From: Ignavibacteria bacterium
Lineage (GTDB): Bacteria; Bacteroidota; Ignavibacteria; OLB7
Reading direction: 5' to 3'
NCBI GenBank assembly: GCA_020635205.1
Contig: JACKAE010000004.1
Location: forward strand, 186,001 to 250,000
DNA length: 64,000 nt
This document shows, in pieces, positions 33,581 to 41,518 of the stretch (within the stretch, counting starts at the first letter, position 1; every line of letters begins with the position of its first letter). The notes under the pieces are model-generated. The model did no database searches and was not told the DNA's origin. It saw nothing but the letters and a program-made list of their open reading frames with translations. The position numbers and the translations under genes are program-made.

Positions 33581-34893
33581 GCTCCCCCCCCCAACAAACG
33601 GATCTTCGAACGATCCCCCTTCACTCCCTTCGTCGCGTTGCGCGTGTCAACAATCAGCTTTGCATTCTTTGCAATTGCCTCGTAATCGAAAAGTGTGTGG
33701 TCCGTGGTTATCACTACGATGTCAGCCGAGGCAATAACTTCTTCTGAGTATGGTATTGCCTCCAAGTGATTTCCACGAAGCGTCAGCTCTGGAATAAATG
33801 GATCGATATATCCAATGTTCTCAGCTCCATCCTCGCTCAACAACTCCATCACTTTCAGGGCTGGACTGTGGCGTAAGTCGTCTACGTCACGTTTGAAGGC
33901 AACACCGAGTATGATGATACGAGCCTGCTTCAGTGTTACTGGAAGGTGAGCAATTTCGCGCAACACCATCTGCCGAACGTAGTATGGCATCGACTCGTTT
34001 ACTTCGGCTGCAAGCGTCACGAAGTTGGTGACGAAGTCGTCACTGCGGGCAAGCCAGCTTAAGTAATATGGATCAATCAAAATGCAGTGTCCCCCAATTC
34101 CGGGACCGGGCCAAAATGGCATGTAGCCGAACGGCTTGGTTGCTGCCGCTTCAACAACTTCCCAAATGTTCACCTTCATCCTATCGCACAACTGCGCAAG
34201 CTCATTTACAAGTGCAATGTTCACTGAACGGAAGATGTTTTCTAACAGCTTCTCCATCTCGGCAACCTTTGGCGAGGAGACTTCGTGGACGTGCTCGATA
34301 ATCACTCGGTTGGCTGCGGCGGCAACTTTGGTACACTCTGGGGTAACGCCACCAACTACGATTGGGGTATTGCCAGTGTGCCAAACCTGATTTCCGGGAT
34401 CAATCCGCTCTGGCGAGAAGGCCAAAAAGTAGTCCACCCCAAGTGTCAAGCCACTCTTCTGGAGAATTGGCAACACGTAATCTTCAGTTGTGGAGGGGAA
34501 GGTTGTGCTCTTCAGGATAATGCACTGTCCCGGCTTAAGGTGTTCAGCAATCGACTCGGAAGCGTTGATAATAAAGGAAATATCAGGCTCCTTGTTCGGC
34601 GTGAACGGAGTAGGCACGCAAACGTAGATAACGTCAGCACTCGCAATGGATGAAGGATTGCTGTCGGCAACGAGCAATCCCTTCTCCACAGCATCGCGAA
34701 CAACGTTGTCGTCCAAGTCCTGTATGTAGTTCTCACCTCGACGGAGCTTGTCAACTTTCACCTGATCGACATCAACACCGTATGTCTTAATCCCTGCCTT
34801 TGCAAACTCAATAGCCAGCGGAAGACCAACATAGCCAAGTCCGAAGACTGCAATGCTGAAATCCCGCGACTCAATTCGTTGGAGTAGATTCAT
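33577..34893 (-). CDS. wecC: UDP-N-acetyl-D-mannosamine/glucosamine dehydrogenase
   Basis: NAD-dependent oxidation of a UDP-N-acetylhexosamine to its uronic acid. The Rossmann motif FGLGYVGLPLA is at 17-27, CVPTPFTP with the second binding site follows, then SPERIDPGN, and the catalytic Cys270 lies in GIGGHCILIDPYYL. The sequence resembles WbpA/TviB-type enzymes at least as much as WecC, so the substrate could be UDP-GlcNAc with epimerisation second. It is the first gene of the leftward locus, behind a candidate promoter. The last codons (LLGGGA) are encoded by a nine-G run, overlapping the wecB start. Confidence 0.9.
   Translation of the reverse strand: MNLLQRIESRDFSIAVFGLGYVGLPLAIEFAKAGIKTYGVDVDQVKVDKLRRGENYIQDLDDNVVRDAVEKGLLVADSNPSSIASADVIYVCVPTPFTPNKEPDISFIINASESIAEHLKPGQCIILKSTTFPSTTEDYVLPILQKSGLTLGVDYFLAFSPERIDPGNQVWHTGNTPIVVGGVTPECTKVAAAANRVIIEHVHEVSSPKVAEMEKLLENIFRSVNIALVNELAQLCDRMKVNIWEVVEAAATKPFGYMPFWPGPGIGGHCILIDPYYLSWLARSDDFVTNFVTLAAEVNESMPYYVRQMVLREIAHLPVTLKQARIIILGVAFKRDVDDLRHSPALKVMELLSEDGAENIGYIDPFIPELTLRGNHLEAIPYSEEVIASADIVVITTDHTLFDYEAIAKNAKLIVDTRNATKGVKGDRSKIRLLGGGA
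33584..33592 (-). repeat. G9 homopolymer at the wecC/wecB junction
   Basis: Nine consecutive G on the coding strand, four codons before the wecC stop and four bases before the wecB GTG. In the present length both genes are separate. One extra G would read LLGGGS and continue into the wecB frame (VKRVISVV), giving an in-frame fusion. Confidence 0.7.
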
Positions 34894-34947
34894 ATGTTAT
34901 GATGAATTGCTCGTTCCTCTCACAAGGTTCCGGTTATAAAAGAAGAC

Positions 34948-34977
34948 TAAAGGTACAAAAGGAGGAATTCAATGCAA
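34948..34977 (-). promoter_or_regulatory. Candidate promoter of the polysaccharide locus
   Basis: On the minus strand CACTTG, a 19-base spacer, then TACCTTTA (34948-34955), one mismatch from TAnnTTTG, about 55 bases before the wecC ATG. The element is in the only spacer that could drive the locus. It shares TCACTTGCATTG with the promoter-like site near 19.6 kb. Confidence 0.45.
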
Positions 34978-35012
34978 GTGATAAATAGAATACCCTGAAC
35001 TTCTATTTTCGG

Positions 35013-37910
35013 CTATAAAAGGGGTTTCAGAAAATGGCCAGTGATTGAGTCAGGGTTGGCGGCGATCTGTTCGGGTGTTCCATGCGCTACAACAGTCCCC
35101 CCAGCTTCTCCCCCCTCAGGTCCAAGGTCGATAACGTGATCGGCTGTTTTGATCACATCTAAATTATGCTCAATCACCAAAACTGAGTGCCCCTTCTCGA
35201 TTAAAGCACTAAAGGCTTTTAGTAGCACAGCAACGTCGGCCATGTGGAGACCAGTAGTTGGTTCGTCGAGGATAAAGAGTGTGTGGCCGTTATCTGGCGA
35301 GGTAAGGTGAGAAGCAAGTTTCACACGCTGTGCTTCCCCTCCACTTAAGGTTGTTGCCGGCTGCCCCAATCGAATGTAGCCAAGGCCAACATCGCTAAGG
35401 CTTTGCAGACGGCGTGTTATGCGGTTTTGTCCGTTAAAGAACTGAAGGGCTTCCTCCACAGTCATACCGAGCACGTCAACAATTGACTTGCCGTTGAACT
35501 TCGCATTTCGCACTTCACTCTTAAAACGTGTCCCCTTGCAAGCATCGCAGAGAAGCTGAATGTCGGCTAAGAACTGCATGTCGACAGTTACATACCCTTC
35601 CCCTTGGCAGACTTCGCAACGTCCCCCCGGCACATTGAAGGAGAAGTACCCCGGCTTCCACCCGTTCAACTTTGCAATGGGAGTCGAGGCGAAGAGGTCT
35701 CGAATTGCATCGAACGACTTTGTGTAAGTAGCCGGGTTCGATCGTGGCGTCCGGCCAATCGGCGATTGATCGATCATCTCGACCGAATCAATTTCGTTTA
35801 CTCCTTCAAAGGTCACTCCCCCTTCAGCTTTCCCGGTTCCCTTACCCATTTTGTGGGCTAAGCCGCGCCAGAGTACGTCGTGGACAAAGGTTGACTTCCC
35901 TGAGCCAGAAACGCCTGTAACTGCCGTAAGTATGCGGAGAGGAACTTCAACTGTGATATTCTTCAAGTTGTGGGTGGATGCGTTCCCTACAGTAATCTTG
36001 CCTCGTGGTGAACGGCGACGTTTCGGGAGAGGGATGCTCGTTCTTCCAGATAACCACTCACCGGTCTTCGACTTTTGATCTTGAAGCATCTCTTCAACCG
36101 ATCCAACAAACGTGACTTCGCCCCCCCCCTCTCCAGCGTTTGGTCCCATGTCCACCACAACGTTAGCGGAGGTGATGATGTCGGTATCGTGCTCTACGAC
36201 AATCACTGTGTTGCCAAGATCGCGTAGCTCTTTCAGAATGCGAATCAGTCGCTCGGTATCGCGTGGGTGAAGCCCAATCGAGGGTTCGTCGAGAACGTAC
36301 ATTGCCCCTACGAGCGAAGAACCAATCGACGTAGCGAGGTTGATCCGCTGGTTCTCACCCCCTGAAAGTGTGTGGCTCAATCTGTCGAGCCGAATATATC
36401 CCAGACCTACCTCGTTCAAGAAGCGAAGCCTCTTCCGAATCTCGTCGGCAACTGCTCCTGCAATTTGCCCCTCATATTCGTCGAGCTTTAGGTTAGAGAA
36501 CCAAGCGTAGACATCTTCGATTGTCAGGGCAGTGAGTTCGTGAATTCGCTTGCCGTGAACAAAAACCTGTGCTGCCGAGGTGCGGAGCCGTGCCCCCTTG
36601 CACTTAGGACAGGTAGTATATCCCCGATACCGTGAAAGCAATACCCTGTAGTGCATCTTGTGGGTATTCTTTTCGATCATCGAGAAGAATCCATCGATGC
36701 CGATATACTCACCATACCCTTCCATCAACACCTGCAACTCACTCTCAGTAAACTGGGCGATGGGTTTGTTGGTGTCAACACCGGCTTCCCTTGAAATCTT
36801 CAACAAATCCTGATAGTGTTGCGCATGTTTTGGCGTCCCGAACGTAGCAATGGCTCCCTGCTTGATTGTCTTCCCCCGATCTGGAATTACCAGATCCATA
36901 TCAATTCCTATTGCACGACCAAACCCTTGGCACTCTGGACAAGCACCAAATGGATTGTTAAAGCTGAAAAGGCGTGGCTCGGGTTCTTGCCACTTCGTCC
37001 CACAGGTTGCACACTCATATCGTCTGCTAAAGCGAATCGATTCACCACGCTCAAGCTCTCTCACTTCCAGCCGACCGTCACCTTCACGAAATCCTGCTTC
37101 GGCAGCTTCGGCAAGTCTCGTTCTTGTTGAATCATCTTCTCGCCATATCACGCGATCAACCAAAACCGACAGGTCTTCTTTGGCAACCTTCTTCAGTTGT
37201 TTAAGGCTCGCATCGTCGTTTAGGTCGATAATCTCGATGGAGTCGTTCAGAACAACGCGAAAGAAACCCCGTCCACGGAGGGCATCAAGTTCTTCGGCGA
37301 GAGTGTGGGCTTCGTGGTCAGGCATCGGAAAGAGGATGTAGAGTTTGCTCCCCTCCTCCATTTCAGCAACACGTTCTTGCACCGTGCGGGGCGTATCTCT
37401 CCGAACTTCGGTACCACAGTTTTTGCAGATCGTGCGGCCAATTCGACCAAACAGAAGTCGCAAGTAGTCGTAGATCTCTGTAGTAGTTGCAACCGTTGAG
37501 CGAGGATTTCGCTGGAGAGTCTGTTGTTCGATGGCGACAGCAGGTGCAAGCCCCGTTATGCTTTCCACTTCTGGTTTTGCCATGCGCGAAAGGAACTGCC
37601 GAGCATAGGCCGAAAGGGATTCAACATAGCGCCGCTGCCCTTCAGCATAAATCGTGTTGAAGGCTAAGGATGACTTCCCAGAGCCTGAAACACCACTGAA
37701 GACAATTAACCGATTGCGTGGAAGGTCGAGCGAAACGTTTTTTAGGTTGTGGAGATTTGCACCCCGTATCGAGAGAACCCGCTTCGGATGGGGTCTTTCA
37801 GCAACGGTGGCAGATGCTCCGTTTCCATTCGTGTTTGCACTCTTCTTCTTTGTCCCCGCTTTTTTTGCGCCTCTCCCCTTCACCACTCTTTTTTTTGCCG
37901 TTTCGCTCAC
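35013..37910 (-). CDS. uvrA: Excinuclease ABC subunit A
   Basis: Damage-sensing ATPase of nucleotide excision repair. The 965-residue protein has two ABC modules: Walker A1 SGVSGSGKSS at 72-81 and a second GVSGSGKSTFVHD in the C-terminal half, signatures HTLSGGENQRINLA and TTLSGGEAQRVKLA, and Walker B VLDEPSIGLHP and FILDEPTTGLH. Zinc-finger CxxC pairs (CKNCG; CATCG with CPECQ; CPKCKG; CEVCQ with CDACK) are all present. An additional Lys-rich N-terminus of about 40 residues precedes the core. Start is GTG. A G9 run (36121-36129) encodes GEGGGE near residue 595. Confidence 0.97.
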   Translation of the reverse strand: MSETAKKRVVKGRGAKKAGTKKKSANTNGNGASATVAERPHPKRVLSIRGANLHNLKNVSLDLPRNRLIVFSGVSGSGKSSLAFNTIYAEGQRRYVESLSAYARQFLSRMAKPEVESITGLAPAVAIEQQTLQRNPRSTVATTTEIYDYLRLLFGRIGRTICKNCGTEVRRDTPRTVQERVAEMEEGSKLYILFPMPDHEAHTLAEELDALRGRGFFRVVLNDSIEIIDLNDDASLKQLKKVAKEDLSVLVDRVIWREDDSTRTRLAEAAEAGFREGDGRLEVRELERGESIRFSRRYECATCGTKWQEPEPRLFSFNNPFGACPECQGFGRAIGIDMDLVIPDRGKTIKQGAIATFGTPKHAQHYQDLLKISREAGVDTNKPIAQFTESELQVLMEGYGEYIGIDGFFSMIEKNTHKMHYRVLLSRYRGYTTCPKCKGARLRTSAAQVFVHGKRIHELTALTIEDVYAWFSNLKLDEYEGQIAGAVADEIRKRLRFLNEVGLGYIRLDRLSHTLSGGENQRINLATSIGSSLVGAMYVLDEPSIGLHPRDTERLIRILKELRDLGNTVIVVEHDTDIITSANVVVDMGPNAGEGGGEVTFVGSVEEMLQDQKSKTGEWLSGRTSIPLPKRRRSPRGKITVGNASTHNLKNITVEVPLRILTAVTGVSGSGKSTFVHDVLWRGLAHKMGKGTGKAEGGVTFEGVNEIDSVEMIDQSPIGRTPRSNPATYTKSFDAIRDLFASTPIAKLNGWKPGYFSFNVPGGRCEVCQGEGYVTVDMQFLADIQLLCDACKGTRFKSEVRNAKFNGKSIVDVLGMTVEEALQFFNGQNRITRRLQSLSDVGLGYIRLGQPATTLSGGEAQRVKLASHLTSPDNGHTLFILDEPTTGLHMADVAVLLKAFSALIEKGHSVLVIEHNLDVIKTADHVIDLGPEGGEAGGTVVAHGTPEQIAANPDSITGHFLKPLL

Positions 37911-37961
37911 CGGTAACTCTTGTAGCTCAGTTCACTGTTGACAGAATGCCTGTTTTGCTCC

Positions 37962-37985
37962 GTTCGACTTGAACGAATCTTGAAC
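37962..37985. promoter_or_regulatory. Possible operator upstream of uvrA
   Basis: GTTC-GACTT-GAAC (37962-37974) is a short dyad, and TTGAAC recurs 11 bases on (37969 and 37980). It lies 52 bases before the uvrA GTG, a damage-response gene in many bacteria. It does not match a LexA box I can name with confidence. Confidence 0.25.
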
Positions 37986-38142
37986 TTAGGAAGTTTTCGT
38001 GGTACAACCCTCGGGTGTGAGGGCTATGATACTGATCGATAAAGAACTGGGCTACCAGTTCTTTTCTTTTGTATTCTTGTGCTGCTGGATTGATTGTCTC
38101 AATTCTAAGGGCATATTCTACACTTTACTCAAGGAGGAGAAG

Positions 38143-38391
38143 ATGGGACACTGGATTTGGATGGGAATTATTGGACTTCTGGCCGGTGCGCTGGCAAAGC
38201 TCGTAATGCCTGGTAAAGATGGAGGAGGAATTATCATTACGATGCTTCTCGGCATAGCTGGTGCTTTGTTGATGACGCTTCTCGGCAAAGCTGTGGGATG
38301 GTACGAGCCAGGTGAAGGAGCCGGATTCATTGGGGCATTCCTCGGCGCGGTAATCTTGCTCCTCGGCTACCGGCAGATCAAAAAGAGGTAA
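38143..38391 (+). CDS. GlsB/YeaQ/YmgE family small membrane protein
   Basis: Transglycosylase-associated protein family, often stress-induced; its molecular role is unclear. The 82-residue protein has three membrane helices: WIWMGIIGLLAGALAKLVMPG with the family's G-x-x-A-x-x-L-x-P-G pattern, IIITMLLGIAGALLMTLLG, and GFIGAFLGAVILLLGYRQIKKR with a basic end. The start at 38143 is fixed by an excellent AAGGAGGAG ribosome site five bases away; a longer open frame to 37999 is spurious. Single gene, divergent from uvrA. Confidence 0.9.
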   Translation: MGHWIWMGIIGLLAGALAKLVMPGKDGGGIIITMLLGIAGALLMTLLGKAVGWYEPGEGAGFIGAFLGAVILLLGYRQIKKR

Positions 38392-38410
38392 CAGCGACTT
38401 GAAAGTATCC

Positions 38411-38448
38411 AGAGGCAGGATGTCGAGATTATTCTCCATCCTGCCTCT
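38411..38448. terminator. Hairpin between convergent genes
   Basis: AGAGGCAGGATG (38411-38422) and CATCCTGCCTCT (38437-38448) pair perfectly over 12 bp around a 14-base loop, between the small membrane protein gene and the convergent P-type ATPase gene. No clear U-tract on either strand, so termination would be Rho-aided or imprecise. Confidence 0.5.
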
Positions 38449-38520
38449 GTAGTAAAATAGATCCTCCCCGCGCCGGTTGTTCGGCGACCGCCACTCTCAC
38501 ACACTCCCAAACTTATACAC

Positions 38521-40635
38521 TCACTCACTCCTCAACAACCTCAACGCATTTGCTGTCACCAGAAGTGTTGCCCCAATGTCTGCAACAATGGCTCCCCAGA
38601 GTGATGCAAAGCCGAGGAGAGTTGCCACGAAGAAGATAAGTTTGATACTGAGTGCGAGGGCAACATTCCACCGTATGGTCGTTAGCGTTCTTCGGGAGTG
38701 TTTGATAAGCCAGGGGATGCGTGAGAGATCGTCGGACATCAGGGCAATGTCGGCAGTCTCCAGTGCAACATCCGTTCCGGCTGCCCCCATAGCAATGCCG
38801 AGCGAAGAGCGCGCCATTGCAGGAGCATCGTTGATGCCATCGCCAACCATCCCGACAACGCCATATTCTTCAACCAACTTCTCCATCATCTGAACCTTTC
38901 CCTCTGGAAGAAGCTCGGCGTACCACTGTTCGAGACCAGCCTCACGCCCAATCTTCTCCGCCGTCACCCGATTATCTCCTGAGAGCATTACGCTTCGCAC
39001 GTCAAGCTGACGCAAATTTTCTACAACACCTGTAGTCTCCGGTCGGAGTGAATCGGTGATGGCAATCAGACCGCAGATATGCCGCTGACTTCCTATTGCA
39101 ACAATACTTGCGCCAGCACCGGCAAGGTTCTCGGCACACTCTTCCACTTCTGGTGAGCTTTGCTCCCACTCGGCTAAAAATGAACGCGAGCCGAGTCGAT
39201 ACTCTTTCCCTCCGAAACTGGCAATCGACCCCTTTCCCTCAATCCGCCTGTACCCTTCTGATTTTAGTGGGCGAATGCCAAGATCGTCAGCATGTGTTTG
39301 AATAGCTCTGGCTAAGGGGTGCGTACTGTTGGCCTCAAGGGCAACCGCTCGTTGCAGCAACTCTCGTTCATCGTGTCCGTTCAGAGGAACTATTTGTGAG
39401 ATACGGGGTTCTCCCCTTGTCAGCGTCCCCGTTTTGTCGAATGCAATTGCTCGTATGCGTGAGGGAACTTCGAGATATTCTCCTCCCTTAATTAGCACAC
39501 CTTGGCGGGCTGCGGATGCTAAACCAGCAACGATGCTAACCGGTGTTGAGATCACCAGCGCGCAAGGGCAACCAATCACCAACACGACAAGTCCACGATA
39601 AAACCATTCCCCCCACTCTCCACCGAGGAAGAGAGGTGGAATCAGAAGTAGAAGCGTGGCAAGAATGAGGATCGCTGGTGTGTAGATTCGAGCAAATTGC
39701 TCAACCCACTGTTCAGAACGTGAGCGGCGACTTCCAGCATCCTCAACCATCCGAATAATTCTGGCAAATGTGGAGTTCTCAGCTATTCGAGTGGCAACTA
39801 TCTCAAGTGCTCCATCCAAGCTAACAGTACCAGCATATACCGGATCAGCAAAGCGTTTCTCAACCGGAATACTCTCTCCCGTCACTGATGCTTGGTTGAC
39901 ACTACCACTCCCCGCAGCTACTCGACCATCCACAGGGAATCGCTCACCCGGCCTTACCAACAACATATCACCAATCGAGACTGTAGTCGGATCAACTTCT
40001 TCGTACTCCCCCTCCCCAATCATCCTCCGGGCAATTTGTGGTGCGGACTCCATCAAAGCTGCGATGGCATTTCGGGCACGGCCTAAGCTCCAAGACTCGA
40101 GGAGGAGCGAGAGTGCAAAGAGGAACGAGATGACACCCCCTTCGAGCCACTCGTTCAGAATAAGTGCGCCGATAACGGCGATGGTCATCAGCAAATTCAT
40201 GTCGGGTCGCAGTGAGCGAAGGGCAACCCAAGCGCGTGGGAGAACAAGTCGAAATCCTGCAAAGATGGCTACAACGTAGGCTCCGTTCGCCAGATACTCT
40301 GAAGAGGGAAATGGAATTTGCGATAAGAGAATTCCGACTGCAACGAAGATCCCTGAAATTAGAGTTGAGAAAAAGAATGGATTGCGATGCTGCTTCTCAT
40401 CCTGCTTTGCGACTGACTTTTCAGGAGTGACAAGCTCTGCTGACATACCAGTTTTCGCGACACCATCCTTCACCCGTAACAGCTCACTCTCATCAAGTAC
40501 AGCATCGAGAATCATCTCACCTTTCAGGAGATCAAACCGAATTCGATCTTGATACCCCAATCGCTCACCGATACTCTTCCGAAGAAGAGCGGTCTCCTCA
40601 GCACAACACATTCCAGTAACTTTGAATCTTGTCAT
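38521..40635 (-). CDS. Heavy-metal translocating P1B-type ATPase (Zn/Cd/Pb type)
   Basis: ATP-driven metal exporter of the inner membrane. The N-terminal HMA-like domain has GMCCAEE, a variant lacking the usual CxxC, as in several ZntA/CadA relatives. The actuator shows SVTGESIPVEK; the membrane CPC motif (VIGCPCALVIS) is near 356; phosphorylation Asp400 is in DKTGTLTRG; the HP of the N-domain is STHPLARAI; MVGDGINDAPA is the hinge. The CPC plus the last-helix DIGATLLVTANALRLL supports divalent Zn/Cd/Pb transport. The ATG at 40635 is preferred over 40662. It lies beside a probable second metal transporter. Confidence 0.9.
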   Translation of the reverse strand: MTRFKVTGMCCAEETALLRKSIGERLGYQDRIRFDLLKGEMILDAVLDESELLRVKDGVAKTGMSAELVTPEKSVAKQDEKQHRNPFFFSTLISGIFVAVGILLSQIPFPSSEYLANGAYVVAIFAGFRLVLPRAWVALRSLRPDMNLLMTIAVIGALILNEWLEGGVISFLFALSLLLESWSLGRARNAIAALMESAPQIARRMIGEGEYEEVDPTTVSIGDMLLVRPGERFPVDGRVAAGSGSVNQASVTGESIPVEKRFADPVYAGTVSLDGALEIVATRIAENSTFARIIRMVEDAGSRRSRSEQWVEQFARIYTPAILILATLLLLIPPLFLGGEWGEWFYRGLVVLVIGCPCALVISTPVSIVAGLASAARQGVLIKGGEYLEVPSRIRAIAFDKTGTLTRGEPRISQIVPLNGHDERELLQRAVALEANSTHPLARAIQTHADDLGIRPLKSEGYRRIEGKGSIASFGGKEYRLGSRSFLAEWEQSSPEVEECAENLAGAGASIVAIGSQRHICGLIAITDSLRPETTGVVENLRQLDVRSVMLSGDNRVTAEKIGREAGLEQWYAELLPEGKVQMMEKLVEEYGVVGMVGDGINDAPAMARSSLGIAMGAAGTDVALETADIALMSDDLSRIPWLIKHSRRTLTTIRWNVALALSIKLIFFVATLLGFASLWGAIVADIGATLLVTANALRLLRSE

Positions 40636-40684
40636 AGTAAGCACTCTACAAACTCTCAACACTACACACTCTGCAAACTCTCAT

Positions 40685-41380
40685 CTAATGCCCCCAAACG
40701 AGAAATACCGAGCCGAGGATAATTAAGAGAATGCCGAGGAGACCATTTTCGTATCGTTCCAGCACACCGAGAGGTAAACGGTCAACACCAGAACGGGCGA
40801 GCATGGTGAAGAGTGTCATAGCGCCGACCGTAGCCACTAATAAAACAGTACTGAGAATGATAAACCCTTCCCACCCGAAAGCAGAGCCACTCATGTAAAC
40901 CGGGAGAAAACTTTCGCATGGTGAGAGAGTGAGCATCATCACAAGACTTCCGATGCTGAGAGCACTCTCCTTTCGTTCGACAACTTCGCGGTCAAGGCAA
41001 TGCTCATCGTAGTCGTGGTCGTGCATTTCGGAGCCATGTTTACCGAGGAGCCGAAGGTGACCGTGAACTTTCCCCTGCACTTGCCTGAGGACAAACCACG
41101 ACCCAAGCAGGATCAATATCCCACCGGCTGCCCAGTGAAAGATGTGGTGAATCTCTTCACTCAACTCCGCCCCTCCCCAGAAGACAATGCCACCAAGAAT
41201 TATCGTGAAGAGAACGTGAGCAACCGCAGCGGAGAAGGTGACGAGAAAAGTTTTGGTTCCGGTCCACCTACGCGCACGGGAGGTGAGCGCAAACGGCAGC
41301 CAGTGGGTAGGAAGAGCCGCGTGCAGAAACGCCACTCCAAACCCCGTTGTTGCAATTGTGATAATTAACCTGTCTGGCAT
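40685..41380 (-). CDS. Predicted metal-efflux membrane protein (NicO/RcnA- or LysE-like)
   Basis: 231-residue inner-membrane protein with about six helices. FLHAALPTHWLPFAL near residue 17 and LTLSPCESFLPVY in the second half are paired motifs reminiscent of the two half-repeats of NicO/RcnA or LysE-type transporters (HAxxPxH and PCE). Between them is a histidine/aspartate-rich cytosolic or periplasmic loop (HGSEMHDHDYDEHCLDRE) well suited to bind metal. A GAGAGGAG ribosome site supports this start. It lies 49 bases upstream of the P-type ATPase on the same strand, so the two probably form a metal-resistance operon. Family assignment is tentative. Confidence 0.6.
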   Translation of the reverse strand: MPDRLIITIATTGFGVAFLHAALPTHWLPFALTSRARRWTGTKTFLVTFSAAVAHVLFTIILGGIVFWGGAELSEEIHHIFHWAAGGILILLGSWFVLRQVQGKVHGHLRLLGKHGSEMHDHDYDEHCLDREVVERKESALSIGSLVMMLTLSPCESFLPVYMSGSAFGWEGFIILSTVLLVATVGAMTLFTMLARSGVDRLPLGVLERYENGLLGILLIILGSVFLVWGH

Positions 41381-41444
41381 TAGATACTCCTCTCGGTCTT
41401 CTCTCAATAGTGTACAAGCCTGAATGGCAAGCCCAAAACGAATA

Positions 41445-41474
41445 ACCGCGCCGCACATTATGTTGCGGCGCGGT
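41445..41474 (-). terminator. Hairpin terminator after inositol-phosphate synthase
   Basis: ACCGCGCCGCA (41445-41455) and TGCGGCGCGGT (41464-41474) pair perfectly over 11 bp with an 8-base loop, 45 bases after the ino1 stop. On the minus strand it is followed by a T-rich TTATTCGTTTTG. Confidence 0.65.
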
Positions 41475-41518
41475 CACATAAACTGTATAAATCTTCGTGC
41501 TGAGTTTGACTGCTCAAC

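Noticed and set aside
34972..34998. Tiny frame MQVINRIP behind a perfect AAGGAGG site
   Set aside because: Eight codons only, reading against the polysaccharide promoter; the purine-rich stretch is the complement of the spacer of that promoter. Could be chance.
39770..40279. 169-codon open frame on the plus strand
   Set aside because: Shadow of the P-type ATPase gene in another frame.
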